64,000 bases of DNA from Alphaproteobacteria bacterium (lineage in GTDB: Bacteria; Pseudomonadota; Alphaproteobacteria; Rickettsiales; UBA998). A program made the position numbers and the translations under genes. The DNA lies in contig RDXO01000013.1 of the NCBI GenBank assembly GCA_004292675.1, forward strand, positions 1 to 64,000, given 5' to 3'. Below are positions 1 to 8,282 of this stretch, in pieces; position 1 is the first letter of the stretch, and each line of letters opens with the position of its first letter. The notes under the pieces were generated by a model. That model was not told where the DNA came from. It saw only the letters and a list, made by a program, of their open reading frames with translations, and searched no databases.

Positions 1-86
1 AAGGTATCCGACGCATCCTCTATGCAGCACTGAACCTCACCACAATCCCAAAACTATGGCATTACGCTAAACTTGTCGGGTGGTAA
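1..86 (+). CDS. 3' end of an unidentified gene cut by the window edge
   Basis: One frame is open from base 3 to a TAA at 84-86 and reads GIRRILYAALNLTTIPKLW and on to a Trp before the stop. The 'RRILYAALNLT' pattern is reminiscent of the C-terminal region of IS110-type transposases (RR-x-LY-x-AAL), but only 27 residues are visible, so this is a suspicion. It is followed at once by repeat DNA, which would suit a degraded mobile element. Confidence 0.25.
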   Translation, partial: GIRRILYAALNLTTIPKLWHYAKLVGW

Positions 87-125
87 GGGTGGTGAGGTGC
101 GTATGTCAATTCGTAAACTAGACAA

Positions 126-358
126 ACCGCCCTATACATTATGTAAAAATTTCACGCTATGCATTCAATCTTATGCTCGCCCGCCTGCGGGGGATCTGGT
201 GAAGCAAGGATTTCTCAAAAGAAATCCGATGCTGAACCGTGGGGGAGGCATTCTATTGCCCCCCACCCAATCATCTGCGGTTTTTTATTGAAAAACCTTG
301 ATTCTTGGACTCCCCCGCAGGCGTGGGAGTAAACCATTCATACCTCCTGAGGGGTGGG
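126..358 (+). repeat. Interspersed repeat family 1, copy 1 (full length)
   Basis: About 233 bp closely matching the copy at 12102-12332. It contains four short palindromes: a GC-rich CCCGCCTGCGGG hairpin, TTTCTCAAAAGAAA, a GGTTTTT/AAAAACC hairpin, and CTCCCCCGCAGGCGTGGGAG. A 17-nt direct repeat, GACAAACCGCCCTATAC, lies at 121-137 and again at 365-381 on either side of the copy. The small open frame across 73-291 is a by-product of this repeat. Nothing gene-like is visible between 87 and 568. Confidence 0.8.
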
Positions 359-417
359 TGAGGGGACAAACCGCCCTATACCACACAACAAGGCTTGCGC
401 GAAACGGTGGAATGGTT

Positions 418-544
418 TATAGTCGTTTGTCAAAAAAATGACTCATTTTTTATGTCAAAGAACGACTATAAATATATGATTTATAGTGCTTTTATCATTA
501 TATTATTGCCGATTTATCGGTAATAATATAATGGAAGCCCTATA
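418..544 (+). repeat. Interspersed repeat family 2, copy 1 (two-hairpin element)
   Basis: Two adjacent inverted repeats: TATAGTCGTT...AACGACTATA (about 418-471), then ATAGTGCTTTTATCATTATA...TATAATGGAAGCCCTATA (about 482-544) with a loop around CCGATTTATCGG. The same bipartite unit occurs at 16267-16394 (reversed) and 32286-32411. The element ends 25 bp before the aminotransferase start, so it may lie in that gene's leader. Confidence 0.8.
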
Positions 545-568
545 TGAAACATAGGGGAGGAATGAATT

Positions 569-1432
569 ATGAGAATTGCTTACGTGAATGGACGCTACGT
601 CCCCCACCATACCGCCGTTGTACCGATGGAAGATCGGGGCTATCAATTTGCTGATGGCATTTATGAAGTGGTGATGTTCTATCATCGTCGGTTTTTGGAT
701 ATGCCGTTGCATATGGCACGCCTCAAGCGGTCACTGGATGAGATGCAGATCGCCATGCCGATGAGCGAAGCAGCGTTGCTGTTGGTGATGCGTGGGATGG
801 TCGAGCGCAACCCCTGTACGCATGGATCAATTTATATTCAAATTACGCGTGGTGTCGCAAAGCGGGCGCATCTGTTCCCCCACAACACGCCACCTTCTGT
901 CACGATGTCGGTGATGCCCTTGCGGGCGTACCCTAAGAATGCGTACCGCGATGGTGTGAGCGTCATTTCCTATCCTGATGAACGCTGGGGGCGTTGCGAT
1001 GTGAAATCGATTGCGTTATTGCCGAATGTATTGGCACGGCAAGCAGCAGCAGAACGCGGGGCAGCGGAAGTTTTTTTAACGACTAAAGAGGGCATGATGA
1101 CGGAAGGTTCGCTTTCTACCGCCTTTATTGTGAAAGATGGCACAGTCATCACCCATCCGAATGATCGGGCGGTATTGCCAAGCGTGCGCAAGCATGTGAT
1201 CCGTGAATTATGTGTGCAGCACCATATCCCCTATGTTGAGCGCATGAGTAGCATGGCAGAAGTGCGTGCGGCGGATGAGGCGTTTCTTGCAAGTGCGAAC
1301 AGTCATGTGTTGCCTGTCACCCGCCTTGATGATCAGATGATTGGATCGGGGCAGGTTGGAGCAATCTCAGCACGGCTTTATGCTCTTTATCAACAGCACG
1401 TCACACAACAAACGGGATATATATGGCTCTAA
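569..1432 (+). CDS. Class IV PLP aminotransferase, D-amino-acid transaminase-like
   Basis: A 287-residue fold-type IV PLP enzyme that transfers amino groups between an amino acid and a 2-oxo acid. The closest family features are those of D-alanine aminotransferase: an N-terminal VNGRYVP segment, the catalytic-lysine motif CDVKSIALLPN (Lys about residue 148), and the PLP-binding Glu motif MTEGSLSTAF (about 180-189). The length fits Dat (about 280-290). The product could feed D-Ala/D-Glu for peptidoglycan; branched-chain or 4-amino-4-deoxychorismate activity cannot be excluded. A GGGGAGG ribosome site precedes the ATG. The 3' end overlaps the next gene by 10 nt, so the two are cotranscribed. 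Confidence 0.82.
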   Translation: MRIAYVNGRYVPHHTAVVPMEDRGYQFADGIYEVVMFYHRRFLDMPLHMARLKRSLDEMQIAMPMSEAALLLVMRGMVERNPCTHGSIYIQITRGVAKRAHLFPHNTPPSVTMSVMPLRAYPKNAYRDGVSVISYPDERWGRCDVKSIALLPNVLARQAAAERGAAEVFLTTKEGMMTEGSLSTAFIVKDGTVITHPNDRAVLPSVRKHVIRELCVQHHIPYVERMSSMAEVRAADEAFLASANSHVLPVTRLDDQMIGSGQVGAISARLYALYQQHVTQQTGYIWL

Positions 1433-2079
1433 ATCTTCCTCGCCCACGTGCCATTCTTTTTGATTGGGATAATACACTCGTTGACACATGGCCGATTATT
1501 TACAAGGCATTGCATGATACCATGCAGCGATGGAACATGACGCCATGGACACTTGAAGAAGTGAAGCTGAAGGTCGGTAAATCCATGCGTGATTCCTTCC
1601 CCGAAATGTTTGGGGAGGCATGGGAAGAAGCGGGGGATTTTTACCTTGCGGCGTATCGTTCCTATCATTTGGAGCAATTAGTTGCCTTGCCCGGTGCAGT
1701 GCGGATGCTTGATGCAGTGCGTGCCTATGCTCCCTATGTTGGGGTGGTGAGCAATAAACGTGGCGATAGTTTGCGTATTGAGGTAGCGCATATGGGGTGG
1801 AATCATTATTTTGACGTGCTGGTGGGGGCAGGGGATGCGTTGCGTGATAAGCCCTATGCTGATCCTGCTCTTTTTGCGTTGCAGGGAAGTGGCATTGAAG
1901 CGGGGCGTGATGTTTGGTTTGTAGGCGACACCACAACGGATTTAGAATGCGCTCGGGCGTGCGGGATGACGGCGATTTTATACGGTGATGTGCAACCTGA
2001 ATCTACCGCACATTATCTTGGTGTACCGTATCATCTGCATGTGCGCGATCATGATGCATTCATCCATGCCTTGGTGTGA
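1423..2079 (+). CDS. HAD-superfamily phosphatase (phosphoglycolate phosphatase-like)
   Basis: A 218-residue HAD subfamily I hydrolase. Motif I is DWDNTLVDTW (nucleophile Asp about residue 15), motif II is VVSNKRG (about 107-113), and motif III/IV includes a Lys and the DTTTDLECA acidic motif (about 169-177). The helical cap lies between motifs I and II, as in Gph. The likely reaction is Mg2+-dependent dephosphorylation of a small phosphate ester; phosphoglycolate is a guess from overall layout. The start overlaps the end of the upstream aminotransferase gene, which indicates translational coupling. Confidence 0.8.
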   Translation: MALNLPRPRAILFDWDNTLVDTWPIIYKALHDTMQRWNMTPWTLEEVKLKVGKSMRDSFPEMFGEAWEEAGDFYLAAYRSYHLEQLVALPGAVRMLDAVRAYAPYVGVVSNKRGDSLRIEVAHMGWNHYFDVLVGAGDALRDKPYADPALFALQGSGIEAGRDVWFVGDTTTDLECARACGMTAILYGDVQPESTAHYLGVPYHLHVRDHDAFIHALV

Positions 2080-2199
2080 TGCATAAATGCACCAAATAGG
2101 CTCATTGTGAATATTTGATGGTATTGGTGAATATTAGGCTTGATGATGCAACGCACAGCATGATAGCATTCAACCATAGAGCGTAAATTAGGGGGTTTT

Positions 2200-2301
2200 A
2201 TGAAAAGATTTCAGCATACATGTTTTGATTTTGGTATCGCGGTCGCGATTGCTGGTTTGGCATTATTTACTGTCGGTATGGTCGCAGAATATTATCTCTA
2301 G
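2200..2301 (+). CDS. Small single-pass membrane peptide (33 aa)
   Basis: Short frame not forced by any neighbour: ATG at 2200 preceded by a GGGGG ribosome-binding stretch with 4 nt spacing, stop TAG at 2299. The peptide has a basic N-terminus (MKRFQH), then an uninterrupted hydrophobic core of about 20 residues (GIAVAIAGLALFTVGMV), and ends AEYYL. It looks like a one-helix inner-membrane microprotein. No family recognised. It lies 38 bp before the likely start of the next gene, in the same direction. Confidence 0.45.
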   Translation: MKRFQHTCFDFGIAVAIAGLALFTVGMVAEYYL

Positions 2302-2339
2302 GATTGAATAGAGGGCGCGTTCATGCTATCGTTAAGCGC

Positions 2340-3116
2340 ATGAAGATAACGATTCTTGGCTGTGGTCCATCTGCGGGCGTACCTTTGATTGGGTGCGAAT
2401 GTTCCGTGTGTCTATCCAGCACGAGCAAAAATAAGCGTACCCGTGCTTCCATCGCAATGACGATGGATGCAGGTAAGGTGATTCTTGTTGATGCGTCTCC
2501 TGATCTGCGCCAGCAGGCTTTGGCGTGTGGTTTGCGTCGTGTTGATGCCCTCATCCTCACGCACGCCCACGCCGATCATTGTCACGGCTTGGATGATATG
2601 CGATCCTTTAATTATCTTGTTAATGATGCGATTGATCTTTATGCCGATGCGCATACGCTTGATGAAGTGCGGGAGCGTTTCTCCTATGTTTTTACACCGC
2701 ATGATGTGCGTTATGGCTGGTATAAACCGCAATTTCGTTGCCATATTTTGCCCGATCATGTTGCAATGCACTCGATTGCAGGCGTTCACGTCCAGACATT
2801 CATGCAGCACCATGGATCGGTTCACAGCCTTGGTATACGCATTGGTAATGTTGCTTATTCTACTGATGTGAAATCTTTTCCTGAAGCATCCTTTGCGGCA
2901 TTAGAAGGGCTTGATCTTTGGATTGTCGATTGTTTGCGCCTACAAGAAGCTCCGACCCATGCTCACCTAGATTTAACTCTTGCGTGGATTGAACGACTCA
3001 AGCCAAAACGTACCATCCTTACCCATATGGGGCATGAATTAGATTATGATGCGTTAAACCCACAACTGCCTAAAGGCGTTGAAATGGCGTATGATGGTAT
3101 GGTTATTGAATGTTAG
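2340..3116 (+). CDS. Metallo-beta-lactamase-fold hydrolase, PhnP-like
   Basis: A 258-residue protein. The MBL zinc motif THAHADHCHG (about residues 78-87) and the opening MKITILGCGPSAGVPLIGC followed by CSVC match the PhnP / 1,2-cyclic phosphodiesterase group, which has a Cys-rich structural site near the N-terminus. Further metal ligands appear as MQHHGSVHSLG and YSTDVKSF, and the final His as LTHMGHELDY. I chose the ATG at 2340 over an upstream TTG because the conserved fold begins there. In alphaproteobacteria this gene often follows TatD-type nucleases; here it follows a HAD phosphatase. Its stop overlaps the convergent gene on the other strand. Confidence 0.8.
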   Translation: MKITILGCGPSAGVPLIGCECSVCLSSTSKNKRTRASIAMTMDAGKVILVDASPDLRQQALACGLRRVDALILTHAHADHCHGLDDMRSFNYLVNDAIDLYADAHTLDEVRERFSYVFTPHDVRYGWYKPQFRCHILPDHVAMHSIAGVHVQTFMQHHGSVHSLGIRIGNVAYSTDVKSFPEASFAALEGLDLWIVDCLRLQEAPTHAHLDLTLAWIERLKPKRTILTHMGHELDYDALNPQLPKGVEMAYDGMVIEC

Positions 3117-4207
3117 TGTAACTGCACGCTTTGGGCTGGTTGTTCACCCGTGATGCGATCGACAAAACTAATCGCGCTCTGGTTTTGCCGTGGGTGACGC
3201 TGTTCTTCCATCTGCACAAAACTTCTTGGATTTCGTTTCGCATTAAATTCAGATGCCCAATCAAGAGGACGTGCTTGTTGTTCAGGATCAAGGGCGATGG
3301 GATCGTGCTGTTGCATCCGCGCAGCTTGGGTTGCACCAACGCCCGCAAGGACTGATGCTGTGACCGTGGGAGCGATCACATTGATCGCAAATTCAGGAAC
3401 CGTCATCCCTTGTTCGCGCTCTACGGATACTCCGAGTTCAGGGCGTTCACTTTTTTGTTGTGCAGCGAGATATTCTGTATTCATCCGCTTATAGCCTTGT
3501 TCCGAGCATCGCACCGCTCCGAAGATACCACCAATCGCTAACGTCCCTAAGGTGAGCGCGGGAGGAATGGTCGTAACAACCGCTGCGATTTGCGCCCCAA
3601 GCCCTCCTGCTACGGCTGCTGGTGCAGCCCAAGCGGCTCCGAGTCCGAAAAGTGGCGCGCCCGCAGCGGCTAAGCCAATCATAGCAACCGTTAGCCCAAT
3701 ACGAAGCCCAACACCCCATCCAAGCGCACCTTTCAATGCATCACGATTGAAGTGGATGGGAGGGGTAATGGTCGCACCATGCTTCATCTCATGTTCATAA
3801 CGTGTATAATCACTGATAGCACCGACTATAGGAGCTGTGGCAAATGCTAAGGTCAAAGGAATAGAAGCACCACCAGTGACAAGCGCAAGAGCAGTACCAA
3901 GACCAGCAATAGCGAGACCTAATTTGCTATCACGCCCCATGGCTTTTTCGATGGCAAAAACTTTACCCGGTTCAACCCAACGCACTGATCCTAGGTTTTT
4001 TTCGACATCGGCTCGTTCGGAAAGTTCAACATTATAGATTGCACCTTTCGGTGGTCCAAAAATTAGGCGTTCCGCATGTTGTGCTGCAAATTCGATCCAA
4101 TCGATGGGGTTAAACCCAGGGGGACGCTTGGGCATAGCAGATGCATCACCCACATTCGTGGATTTTACAAAATCTAGCCGTCGTGCTCTCAGCGGTTCAA
4201 AAGCCAT
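3113..4207 (-). CDS. Pho-box set protein A: Gly/Ala-rich multipass membrane protein
   Basis: 364 residues, no recognised family. About 90 polar N-terminal residues precede a hydrophobic pair (about 95-133), a conserved-looking HFNRDA motif (152-157), a second Gly/Ala-rich hydrophobic block (about 160-230), then GYKRMNTEYLAAQQ (239-251) and another hydrophobic stretch (about 272-292). The C-terminal 70 residues are polar and probably disordered. FNR[DE]A and RMN[TK]E recur in the protein at 32765-33424, so the two are probably paralogues. A C-terminal FVDRI-xx-G-x-P (348-356) resembles FVERI near the end of the divergent neighbour. A Pho-box-like site and -10 lie upstream (4253-4286). Confidence 0.75.
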   Translation of the reverse strand: MAFEPLRARRLDFVKSTNVGDASAMPKRPPGFNPIDWIEFAAQHAERLIFGPPKGAIYNVELSERADVEKNLGSVRWVEPGKVFAIEKAMGRDSKLGLAIAGLGTALALVTGGASIPLTLAFATAPIVGAISDYTRYEHEMKHGATITPPIHFNRDALKGALGWGVGLRIGLTVAMIGLAAAGAPLFGLGAAWAAPAAVAGGLGAQIAAVVTTIPPALTLGTLAIGGIFGAVRCSEQGYKRMNTEYLAAQQKSERPELGVSVEREQGMTVPEFAINVIAPTVTASVLAGVGATQAARMQQHDPIALDPEQQARPLDWASEFNAKRNPRSFVQMEEQRHPRQNQSAISFVDRITGEQPAQSVQLH

Positions 4208-4252
4208 GATTGCTCTGTTGTTGCTCTGTTGTTGTATAGAAATACAAAGCAG

Positions 4253-4286
4253 ATTCTATCAGAAACTTATGACTGTTTGATGACAG
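4253..4286 (-). promoter_or_regulatory. Pho-box-like promoter for protein A
   Basis: Reading the minus strand, CTGTCAT-CAAA-CAGTCAT (4286-4269) is followed after exactly 10 bp by TAGAAT (4258-4253). Two 7-bp direct repeats with a 4-bp A/T-rich gap, placed where a -35 would sit, is the known Pho-box architecture. The gene starts about 40 nt downstream of the inferred transcription start. Confidence 0.7.
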
Positions 4287-4320
4287 TTGCGAAAAAAATC
4301 CGTGAAGATAAGGGTGAAAA

Positions 4321-4365
4321 TATTCACAGAAATGTCATGCTTTTATAGGAAAAATGTGCTATAAT
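4321..4365 (+). promoter_or_regulatory. Pho-box-like promoter for protein B (displaced box)
   Basis: TATTCAC-AGAA-ATGTCAT (4321-4338) precedes a perfect TATAAT (4360-4365), but with 21 bp between them instead of 10, i.e. shifted by about one 11-bp half-site. It shares the 4208-4460 intergenic region with the canonical box for protein A. The first half-site matches the consensus weakly. Confidence 0.5.
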
Positions 4366-4460
4366 TACCCCATTTAATGGATAAGGTATCTTGATGGCGT
4401 ATCCCGTTTATTGTGGGAAAGTACACGTAACCGCTTGGTGTGGTACGGGGAAGGTGCGCC

Positions 4461-5753
4461 ATGTTTAAGTTGCTGGATGACGCTGCCCTGTTAGCGCAAC
4501 GTGCTGCTATGTTTATTACGGGGCGAGGTGCATCGATGACGGCGGTGGTCATTGCCTCGCAATTTGTGACAGAAGGAGCGGCCAATATTGCGCCGATGGT
4601 CGGTTTAGCGGTAGGAATGCCAATTACAGCGGCTATGTCTACCATGACGCATTATGTGCGCGAGAAAGCCATTTTGAATGATTTTCGCAAAGAATTATCT
4701 GCCTATTTTGATATTGCTCCTGCAGACGTTACCTTGGATCATTTGCGCTCGCTTGCCTATGGCAATCAAGAACGCGGCATAGAACCGCAACCCTTTTTTC
4801 AGGAAGTACTCAAGCGCAACGATAAGAATAGAATCCTAGAAATAGGTAGCAATTTTGCAGCGGCGGCTCTGACGATGGGCATGGTCACGCAAGTGCTTGC
4901 TATGGGCATATTTAAGGAAGGCATGTTGGCAGGTGCGCTCGCCGTCGGAGGGCTTCAAGTCGCTATTCCGCTTGCCATAGCATCGGGCGTGGCAATGTTT
5001 TGTATGAACCAATTATTTAATACGGTTGGGCATCAAATGTTTAGTGATAAAGGTCGCACAGGCTATGAGAAATTAGAATCTCTATCCATAGATGTGGATA
5101 AACAGCGCGATGTCACTCCTATGCAGGTGATGGGAGTGGTTGCCAATACTCACCCTGATATTAGCCACGCATTAGCCCAACATTATAATGGGGCAAAGTT
5201 TGATTTGCTTCTTCCTGCCGATCAGAAAAAACTTTTTGAACAATTTGAACCGCAAATACATTTCAGCGAACTTGCAGATAAAATTAATCGCGGTGCGATG
5301 GCTCCAACTGAATTAGGGTTTATTGCATCTGGCACATCCTCGGGAAGAATCATTGATGATGCAGACGTGGGGCGACCTGCGCATCGCGGGTTGCGTGCTG
5401 AACTTGGCGCGATCAAACAACATGCCATCAACCATATGGAAGATCATGCGCGGGCGCGTAAGGTGATGCGCGAGGGCTTTGTTCCCGATCGTTTCGATGA
5501 TGCCAATGAATCTATGCCTCCTGTGATTGAGGGCGTTCCTGAGCAGATTATACGCTCGTTTAATGAACCGGGCATGAAGAATGCGATCATGCCTTCTCCT
5601 GTGTTGCAGGAGCATTCCATCCATTATGAGCATAAACTTGTGCCGTCACATTCTGTCGCGCGCCCTGAAAAAGGATCAGATACTGATTCAACGCGTGCTT
5701 TTGTGGAACGTATTCAAAAAGGATCGCCTGATTGCGCGATCAGTTTAGCTTAG
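4461..5753 (+). CDS. Pho-box set protein B: multipass membrane protein
   Basis: 430 residues, no recognised family. ATG at 4461 chosen because GGGGAAGG (4447-4454) sits at ribosome-binding distance; an in-frame GTG at 4440 is less likely. Hydrophobic blocks are at about residues 25-60 and 135-200, separated by a charged segment. The second half (about 215-430) is polar, with probable amphipathic helices. The C-terminus carries FVERI-xx-G-x-P (414-422), similar to FVDRI-xx-G-x-P at the end of protein A, transcribed divergently. No signal peptide or enzyme motif seen. Confidence 0.7.
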   Translation: MFKLLDDAALLAQRAAMFITGRGASMTAVVIASQFVTEGAANIAPMVGLAVGMPITAAMSTMTHYVREKAILNDFRKELSAYFDIAPADVTLDHLRSLAYGNQERGIEPQPFFQEVLKRNDKNRILEIGSNFAAAALTMGMVTQVLAMGIFKEGMLAGALAVGGLQVAIPLAIASGVAMFCMNQLFNTVGHQMFSDKGRTGYEKLESLSIDVDKQRDVTPMQVMGVVANTHPDISHALAQHYNGAKFDLLLPADQKKLFEQFEPQIHFSELADKINRGAMAPTELGFIASGTSSGRIIDDADVGRPAHRGLRAELGAIKQHAINHMEDHARARKVMREGFVPDRFDDANESMPPVIEGVPEQIIRSFNEPGMKNAIMPSPVLQEHSIHYEHKLVPSHSVARPEKGSDTDSTRAFVERIQKGSPDCAISLA

Positions 5754-5756
5754 ATG

Positions 5757-7532
5757 CTAATAATGCCGAGCTTCGGGCATAAGGGGGGCTTCACCTTCCG
5801 ATGCGTCCATGCGTACTGCAAGGGTGCTGCACGCAAAATCCCATTCTTCAGAACATGCAATCAGCGTATGTACCAACCACTGATCGTCATTGCGTGCAGG
5901 GTAATCTGAGCGGGCATGTGCGCCACGTGATTCCGTTCTGAAGCGTGCAGCGTGAAGGGTAGCAAGGGACTGCATCATGAGATTTTCTGTCTCCAGAGCT
6001 GTCACAAGACCATTATTCCATAGCATGGTGCTGTGATGCAGACCGCACGCATCATGCATATGGGTGCGCACATCCTCAAGGGTGGTGATGCCCTCGTTCA
6101 AACTCATGCCGTCACGGATGATCCCTGCATAGGATTGGGTGAGATGCTGTGTGCGCGTGCGAAACCAATCAGGATCAATCGAGCCGTGGGCATAACGCCA
6201 CCCATCGAGCCGTGCGAGTATTTTTTCTACCGCATAGGAGGGCAGATCGCTATGTTTTAATGATGCACGTTTGCCGTGTTGGGCAGCATAAGCACCAGTG
6301 CGTTTACCAAAGACCACTAAATCAAGCAAGGAATTGCATCCTAAACGATTCGCGCCATGTACGGAGGCACATGCAGCTTCTCCGATGCAATAAAGCCCCT
6401 GCGCTCCAAGTACCTTGCCATCCAAATCAGCAGGAATTCCTCCCATCGTATAATGGGCGGTGGGAATAACGGGTAGCGGATCGCGTGTGACATCGCACCC
6501 TAATAATTCTTTGGCAAGGGACTGTGTGCCGGGAAGATAGGTTGCAAAGCGTTCAGCGGGAATGGCTCTCAGATCAAGTTCAATATAAGCACCTTCTGCA
6601 CCACATCCACGCCCTTCGCGTATTTCTTGAATCATGGCACGGGTCACAACATCCCGTGAGGCGAGATCAAGGTAATTGGGGGCATAACGCTCCATAAAGC
6701 GTTCACCTAGCTTGTTGCGCAAGATACCACCTTCGGCACGCGCTGCTTCGCTGATGAGAACACCCGAACCATAGAGTCCTGTTGGATGAAATTGTACAAA
6801 TTCCATATCTTGTACATATAAGCCTGCGCGTAGTGCAAAGGCGTTGCCATCTCCCGTGCAGGTGGATGAGGAGGTGGCGGAGGCAAAAATCTGCCCATAT
6901 CCCCCCGTGGCAATGATGGTATGCAGGCTCAAAAATACGTGTAATGCACCGCTATCCAATTCCCATGCGATGCATCCAAGGCATTGATTATTCTCACGCA
7001 TCAGGAGATCAAGCACGATAAATTCATTGTAGAATGTCACGGGATAACGCTTCACATAGTCATAAAGACCCGTCATCATCGCATCCCCCGTGCGATCAGC
7101 CGCCGCACAAGCGCGAAAGGCAACATCACCCTTGCCATAATGGGTGGACATGCCCCCATAAGGGCGTTGATAAATATTACCCTGATCATCGCGGGTGAAG
7201 GGAACGCCCATCTGTTCAAGATCACGGATCGCTTCGGGTGCATGTTTGCACATATAGCGTATGGCATCTTGATCGCCCAGCCAATCTGATCCACGGATGG
7301 TGTCATAAGCGTGCCAACGCCAATCATCTTCAGTGACGTTGCCCAGTGCCGCATTAATGCCACCTTGTGCCGCAACGGTGTGGCTACGTGTGGGAGGGAC
7401 TTTGCTTACCACTCCCACCGATGCGCCACCACGTGCTGCTTCAATCGCAGCACGTAAACCTGCTCCGCCTGCACCAATAATCAAGACATCATAGGTATGA
7501 TATGTCAAAGGATAGGCAATATTACTAATCAT
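5757..7532 (-). CDS. sdhA: Succinate dehydrogenase flavoprotein subunit
   Basis: 591 residues, usual SdhA length. Dinucleotide motif GAGGAG (20-25); the RSHTVAAQGG stretch contains the His that carries covalent FAD (His51). The QFHPTG active-site motif and the EAARAEGG Arg follow, then TAHYTMGGIP near the substrate, and a C-terminal region ending with an acidic tail. It oxidises succinate to fumarate and passes electrons to the iron-sulfur subunit at the inner membrane. sdhB, sdhC and sdhD are not adjacent: secB lies upstream and an unrelated convergent gene downstream. Confidence 0.95.
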   Translation of the reverse strand: MISNIAYPLTYHTYDVLIIGAGGAGLRAAIEAARGGASVGVVSKVPPTRSHTVAAQGGINAALGNVTEDDWRWHAYDTIRGSDWLGDQDAIRYMCKHAPEAIRDLEQMGVPFTRDDQGNIYQRPYGGMSTHYGKGDVAFRACAAADRTGDAMMTGLYDYVKRYPVTFYNEFIVLDLLMRENNQCLGCIAWELDSGALHVFLSLHTIIATGGYGQIFASATSSSTCTGDGNAFALRAGLYVQDMEFVQFHPTGLYGSGVLISEAARAEGGILRNKLGERFMERYAPNYLDLASRDVVTRAMIQEIREGRGCGAEGAYIELDLRAIPAERFATYLPGTQSLAKELLGCDVTRDPLPVIPTAHYTMGGIPADLDGKVLGAQGLYCIGEAACASVHGANRLGCNSLLDLVVFGKRTGAYAAQHGKRASLKHSDLPSYAVEKILARLDGWRYAHGSIDPDWFRTRTQHLTQSYAGIIRDGMSLNEGITTLEDVRTHMHDACGLHHSTMLWNNGLVTALETENLMMQSLATLHAARFRTESRGAHARSDYPARNDDQWLVHTLIACSEEWDFACSTLAVRMDASEGEAPLMPEARHY

Positions 7533-7574
7533 AGATCACCTAAACATGATCATTGGTGAAGGCAGAAATAGGGG

Positions 7575-8057
7575 TTAGTTAATCGCAGCCGTTGCCATAG
7601 GTTGTGACGCTTGTTCCGCTTCCTGACGGCGACGTTGCTCGTATAGCCCTAAGAAGTCGATCGGATCAAGCATCAATGGAGGGAAGCCACTGTCACGTGT
7701 GATGTCTGCAACAACGCGACGAGCAAATGGGAATAGAGCAAACGCGCTATCAACAAGCAATACACGCTCGATCAATTCCTCAGGAATGTTGACAAGTTCA
7801 AACAAACCAGCATACGTTAAATCCAGTACGAACAAGACTTGCTCACCAGAGAGCGTCTTGACGCTTGCCGTGATTGCGAGTTCATAAAAATTATCGGCAA
7901 CGCGACGACCTTGCAAATCAAGGTTGAGATCAACACGAGGTTGTTCTTTCATAGTCATCAGATTCTCAGGAGCATTGGGGTTCTCCAGAGATAAATCTTT
8001 GATATATTGACCTTTCATTGAAAAGCGTGGCTGTTGATCATTGGTAGTTTCTTCCAT
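7575..8057 (-). CDS. secB: Protein-export chaperone SecB
   Basis: 160 residues, typical of alphaproteobacterial SecB. The signature YIKDLSLENPNAP (about 18-30) and the LLVDSAFALFPFARRVVADITRDSGFPPLMLDPIDF core (about 103-138) are present. SecB is a cytosolic homotetramer that keeps preproteins unfolded and delivers them to SecA. It is divergent from a Tim44-like gene and mltA, the standard alphaproteobacterial arrangement. A Gln/Ala-rich tail ends the protein. Confidence 0.96.
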   Translation of the reverse strand: MEETTNDQQPRFSMKGQYIKDLSLENPNAPENLMTMKEQPRVDLNLDLQGRRVADNFYELAITASVKTLSGEQVLFVLDLTYAGLFELVNIPEELIERVLLVDSAFALFPFARRVVADITRDSGFPPLMLDPIDFLGLYEQRRRQEAEQASQPMATAAIN

Positions 8058-8203
8058 AAGGCTTCCTTAAAATAGATACGATGTTTGTGTTATAGATTGC
8101 ACTGATTCCGTACAAGATATACAGACTAGCATCTAAAATAAAAATTTCCATCATTTTTTAATGTTATTTATGCTATTAAAGGCGTATAAATAATATATGT
8201 GTA

Positions 8204-8231
8204 TTGACTTGCGCACAATCAAGCATAGATT
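8204..8231 (+). promoter_or_regulatory. Sigma-70-type promoter for the Tim44-like gene
   Basis: TTGACT at 8204-8209, 16-bp spacer, TAGATT at 8226-8231, about 50 bp upstream of the Tim44-like start. The rest of the 8058-8282 gap is AT-rich with no further gene. Confidence 0.5.
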
Positions 8232-8282
8232 ATGGGCAAGAGGTTCGATATGTTGATATTATTTTCGTTGTAGTGGGTTGAT

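Noticed and set aside
73-291. Open frame of 72 codons in the first repeat
   Set aside because: It lies across repeat family 1, and the equivalent frame is not open in the other copies; no ribosome site.
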